Below the pieces are notes generated by a model. It was not told the DNA's origin. It ran no database searches and saw only the letters and a list, made by a program, of their open reading frames with translations. Positions 4,944-6,647 of a stretch of DNA of 6,647 nt are shown here, piece after piece. The DNA is from Eggerthellaceae bacterium (GTDB taxonomy: Bacteria > Actinomycetota > Coriobacteriia > Coriobacteriales > Eggerthellaceae), in contig JAFUCW010000077.1 of the NCBI GenBank assembly GCA_017459485.1, positions 1-6,647 on the forward strand, given 5' to 3'. Each line of letters starts with the position of its first letter. The first letter of the stretch is position 1. A program made the translations under genes and the position numbers.

Positions 4944-6023
4944 ATGAGAAACTATGCTGTTGCACCAGGCGAATACCTTGCCGAATGGATGGAAGAACAT
5001 CCTTACGTCACGCAGGCGCAACTAGCCGAGCGTGTGGGGGTGAGCAGAAAGCACATCAATGAAGTACTGAACGCCAAGTCGTCGGTGTCGTCCGATGTTG
5101 CCCTTCGCTTGGACCGCGTGACTGGCATTCCTGCTAATGCATGGCTTCTTTACCAAGCACAATACGATGCGGATTGCGCTCGGTTGTCCAACCGGGAAGA
5201 GCTTGCAAAGTACGAGTATTACATTTCCGACAACCTTGGAGCCTACCTTAGGCAGGTCCATGCAACGGAAGCAACAAGGCGCAACCCTGGACAGCTCGTT
5301 TCGGACTATTTGGACTTTGTACGATGCGGCACCCTCGACGCATTTGTACGGCGTTGCGAGGTCGAAATCGTGAGTGGGTTCGAGTTCGCTGCCTTGAGGG
5401 AATCTTCGAAGAGTGTCGACCCTGCAGCTTTGCTGGCTTGGATTGCCCAGGCTGAGAAACAAGATGCGGACGGACGTCGGTTCGAATCCGATTATTCGGC
5501 ATCCAAATTGCTGGACGTCATTCCGTTGGTTCGGAGGCGCTCCCTTTCTCCCGATATGGAAATGCTGGCAGATATGCGCACCATCCTCGAAGACGATGGT
5601 GTGACCATACTGTATTGTGCGCCTCCAAAAAACTTTCCCTTGCATGGTGTTACTTATTGGGTCGAGGGCGCTCCTGTGGTCGTCTTTTCTGAGCGCCGCA
5701 AAAAGGACGGTTACATCACGTGGGCGGTTTTCCGCGAGTTGGGGCATGTACTCGGGGATGAAAGGGGAGGCGACACCTACGGTTTGGCCAAGCCAAAAAA
5801 GCAGCAGAAGGCAGAAGAGAAAGCGGCAAACGATTTTGCGAAGGAGACTTTGTTTGGGGAATCAGGGCTCGTTCCGTTCCACGGGCTGACGCGCTCTGCC
5901 GATATCCGTCGCGTGGCAATGGAGGTTGGGGTTGCGCCGGGCGTTGCAGTGGCGGCCATGCATAAGAACCGCATGCTCCCGTACAACCGGTGCAACGACT
6001 TGTTGGTAGACGTTGCTGTGTAG
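4944..6023 (+). CDS. higA: HigA-like antitoxin with helix-turn-helix and degenerate ImmA/IrrE domain
   Basis: Long HigA-type antitoxin, 359 aa. Residues 8-70 form an XRE/HigA helix-turn-helix (AQLAERVGVSRKHINEVL), which should bind the two TGTAACC palindromes upstream. A helical linker (about 71-200) follows, and residues 205-345 form an ImmA/IrrE (PF06114-like) domain. In that family HELGH gives two zinc ligands; here it reads RELGH (R264-H268, 5733-5747), so the first His is lost, while EEKAAND (291-297) still supplies candidate third-ligand glutamates. Codon CGC is one transition from His CAC. Protease activity is therefore doubtful and the domain may serve only in toxin binding or sensing. 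I chose ATG 4944, with AAGGA (4931-4935) eight bases upstream; ATG 4935, overlapping the higB stop, would add three residues but has no spaced ribosome site. Confidence 0.85.
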   Translation: MRNYAVAPGEYLAEWMEEHPYVTQAQLAERVGVSRKHINEVLNAKSSVSSDVALRLDRVTGIPANAWLLYQAQYDADCARLSNREELAKYEYYISDNLGAYLRQVHATEATRRNPGQLVSDYLDFVRCGTLDAFVRRCEVEIVSGFEFAALRESSKSVDPAALLAWIAQAEKQDADGRRFESDYSASKLLDVIPLVRRRSLSPDMEMLADMRTILEDDGVTILYCAPPKNFPLHGVTYWVEGAPVVVFSERRKKDGYITWAVFRELGHVLGDERGGDTYGLAKPKKQQKAEEKAANDFAKETLFGESGLVPFHGLTRSADIRRVAMEVGVAPGVAVAAMHKNRMLPYNRCNDLLVDVAV

Positions 6024-6047
6024 CTTGAGTCAGTCGACATTTATTCG

Positions 6048-6089
6048 CGCTGCCAACAAGCTTAAACAAGCGGATAACGGCTTGCAGCG
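6048..6089 (+). terminator. Extended hairpin after higA, possible terminator
   Basis: CGCTG (6048-6052) pairs with CAGCG (6085-6089), and the inner stem CAAGC (6067-6071) pairs with GCTTG (6080-6084), both contiguous on the 3' side. An alternative fold pairs AAGC (6058-6061) with GCTT. It starts 24 bases after the HigA stop. No T-tract follows, so it may stabilise the mRNA end or be Rho-linked rather than an intrinsic terminator. Confidence 0.3.
6063..6085. repeat. 23-nt stem-loop repeat, copy 2
   Basis: Same sequence and orientation as the copy at 833-855 except for two bases, both G here and A there, placed symmetrically at the edges of the loop. The two changes keep the CAAGC/GCTTG stem intact. 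Confidence 0.6.
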
Positions 6090-6126
6090 TGTCAGGGGTC
6101 AGCGTGTCAGGGGAGCGTGTCAGGGA
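6086..6126. repeat. Three tandem AGCGTGTCAGGGG repeats
   Basis: Units at 6086-6098, 6101-6113 and 6114-6126; the last ends in A instead of G, and TC separates the first two. The third unit's GCGTGTC (6115-6121) is the left arm of an inverted repeat with GACACGC (6138-6144). Such GTGTCAGGG-rich stretches can flank small transposable or REP-like elements, but no transposase is present here. Confidence 0.6.
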
Positions 6127-6337
6127 TCGGGTGATTCGACACGCCAGCGACGTAGTGTATGCCGTGCGCTTCGGTAATACTCCAGCGAATTGGACATCTT
6201 CGACCAGCTGGAAACTATTTACGCACATCGTTTGACTTTGCCGAGTTTCCGAAGTTGGAGTTGTTGGAGTAGGCGTACTATATACGATTGATTACCGCAT
6301 AGTCATAGAAGAAACGTAATACGAAGGTTGGTGAACT

Positions 6338-6647
6338 ATGGCATCCGCTCACTCACTCGCACGCAAGAATTTCCCTTTGCTCCTTGTTGCCTTTCTGGCA
6401 GTCTGCCTCGCCCTTGCGCTAGCTGCTATTGGCGCACACCAAACCGCCTGGGCAGAAGACGGCGAAGAGGTGCAGGCAGCGGACGTGAGGGCAATCGTTG
6501 CCAACATGACTCTCGACGAGAAGATTTCGCAGATGATCATACCCGCATTCCGCACCTGGGATGGAAACGACGTCACCGACCTAGGTGCTGTTCCCGAGCT
6601 TGCAAGCGCCCTGCGTGCGCACCAGTACGGCGGCGTCATTTTGTACG
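6338..6647 (+). CDS. Secreted glycoside hydrolase family 3 protein, 3'-truncated by the window edge
   Basis: First 103 residues of an exported glycosidase. Residues 1-39 are a Sec signal peptide: basic start (H5, R9, K10), hydrophobic core (LLLVAFLAVCLALALAAIG) and the cleavage motif TAWA before E40. The mature part begins with an acidic spacer and then MTLDEKISQMIIPAF (57-71), the classic N-terminal motif of GH3 beta-glucosidases and beta-N-acetylhexosaminidases (NagZ-like), followed by PELASALRAHQYGGVILY, the first strand of the barrel. The catalytic aspartate lies beyond the window, so the substrate (glucoside, xyloside or N-acetylglucosaminide) is open. The ATG at 6338 is the only start that includes the whole signal peptide; GAAGG (6323-6327) lies ten bases upstream. 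It appears to be a separate transcription unit. Confidence 0.85.
   Translation, partial: MASAHSLARKNFPLLLVAFLAVCLALALAAIGAHQTAWAEDGEEVQAADVRAIVANMTLDEKISQMIIPAFRTWDGNDVTDLGAVPELASALRAHQYGGVILY

Larger units (their letters stand above)
6024..6337. other. Intergenic region between higA and the glycosidase gene
   Basis: Contains the second stem-loop repeat, three tandem 13-mers, and an inverted repeat. A weak promoter candidate for the glycosidase lies near 6255-6284 (TTGGAG, 18 bases, TATATA), beside a doubled GTTGGAGT (6254-6261, 6263-6270). Between 6130 and 6250 short open stretches exist on the plus strand, but none has a start with a ribosome site or a recognisable family. Confidence 0.4.

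Noticed and set aside
6067..6080. AGCGGATAAC inside the second stem-loop repeat resembles part of the lac operator.
   Set aside because: The match is only ten bases, lies downstream of a stop codon, and the surrounding palindrome has different arms and geometry.

Overview
The window looks like a chromosomal accessory region from an anaerobic gut actinomycete, most likely of the class Coriobacteriia (Eggerthella/Slackia/Adlercreutzia-like). The grounds are moderately high GC with GC-rich codons in most genes, a bile-salt-hydrolase-type enzyme, a secreted family-3 glycosidase, and a DUF4405 membrane protein with a cysteine-rich tail. This placement is inferred from gene content; there is no rRNA or other phylogenetic marker here.

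Layout. Positions 3-518 hold the end of an AbrB/SpoVT-type antitoxin gene, directly joined to a RelE/ParE-superfamily toxin gene. A small unknown ORF follows (543-830). Next is a complete RelB/RelE-type module (911-1393) with its own promoter and a perfect palindrome over the -10 element. A convergent minus-strand gene (2515-1460) encodes a five-helix DUF4405 membrane protein with a long low-complexity tail ending in four cysteines. About 600 bases without a convincing gene follow (2516-3125): degenerate repeats, a possible gene remnant and an inverted repeat next to the promoter of the following operon. That operon (3126-4431) encodes a choloylglycine/bile salt hydrolase-family N-terminal-nucleophile amidase and a carboxymuconolactone-decarboxylase-like protein. 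An AT-rich control region (4432-4608) carries two matching inverted repeats and drives a HigB/HigA module (4609-6023). Its antitoxin is long and carries an ImmA/IrrE metalloprotease-like domain whose first zinc-binding histidine is replaced by arginine. After a repeat-rich intergenic stretch (6024-6337), the window ends inside a secreted glycoside hydrolase family 3 gene.

How it fits together. Three toxin-antitoxin modules of different types lie in 6.6 kb, around genes that suit bile-exposed gut life: conjugated bile acid hydrolysis, glycan or cell-wall sugar hydrolysis, and membrane redox. Each TA pair looks co-transcribed, with abutting or overlapping genes, and two show palindromes suited to autoregulation. 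A 23-base stem-loop repeat occurs twice, once before the RelBE promoter and once after HigA, about 5.2 kb apart. It may be a dispersed extragenic element or mark a horizontally acquired segment.

The best leads are the degenerate metalloprotease motif in the HigA-like protein, the four-cysteine extracytoplasmic tail of the DUF4405 protein, the paired operators of higBA, and the shared stem-loop repeat. I found no CRISPR array, tRNA, rRNA or intact transposase.
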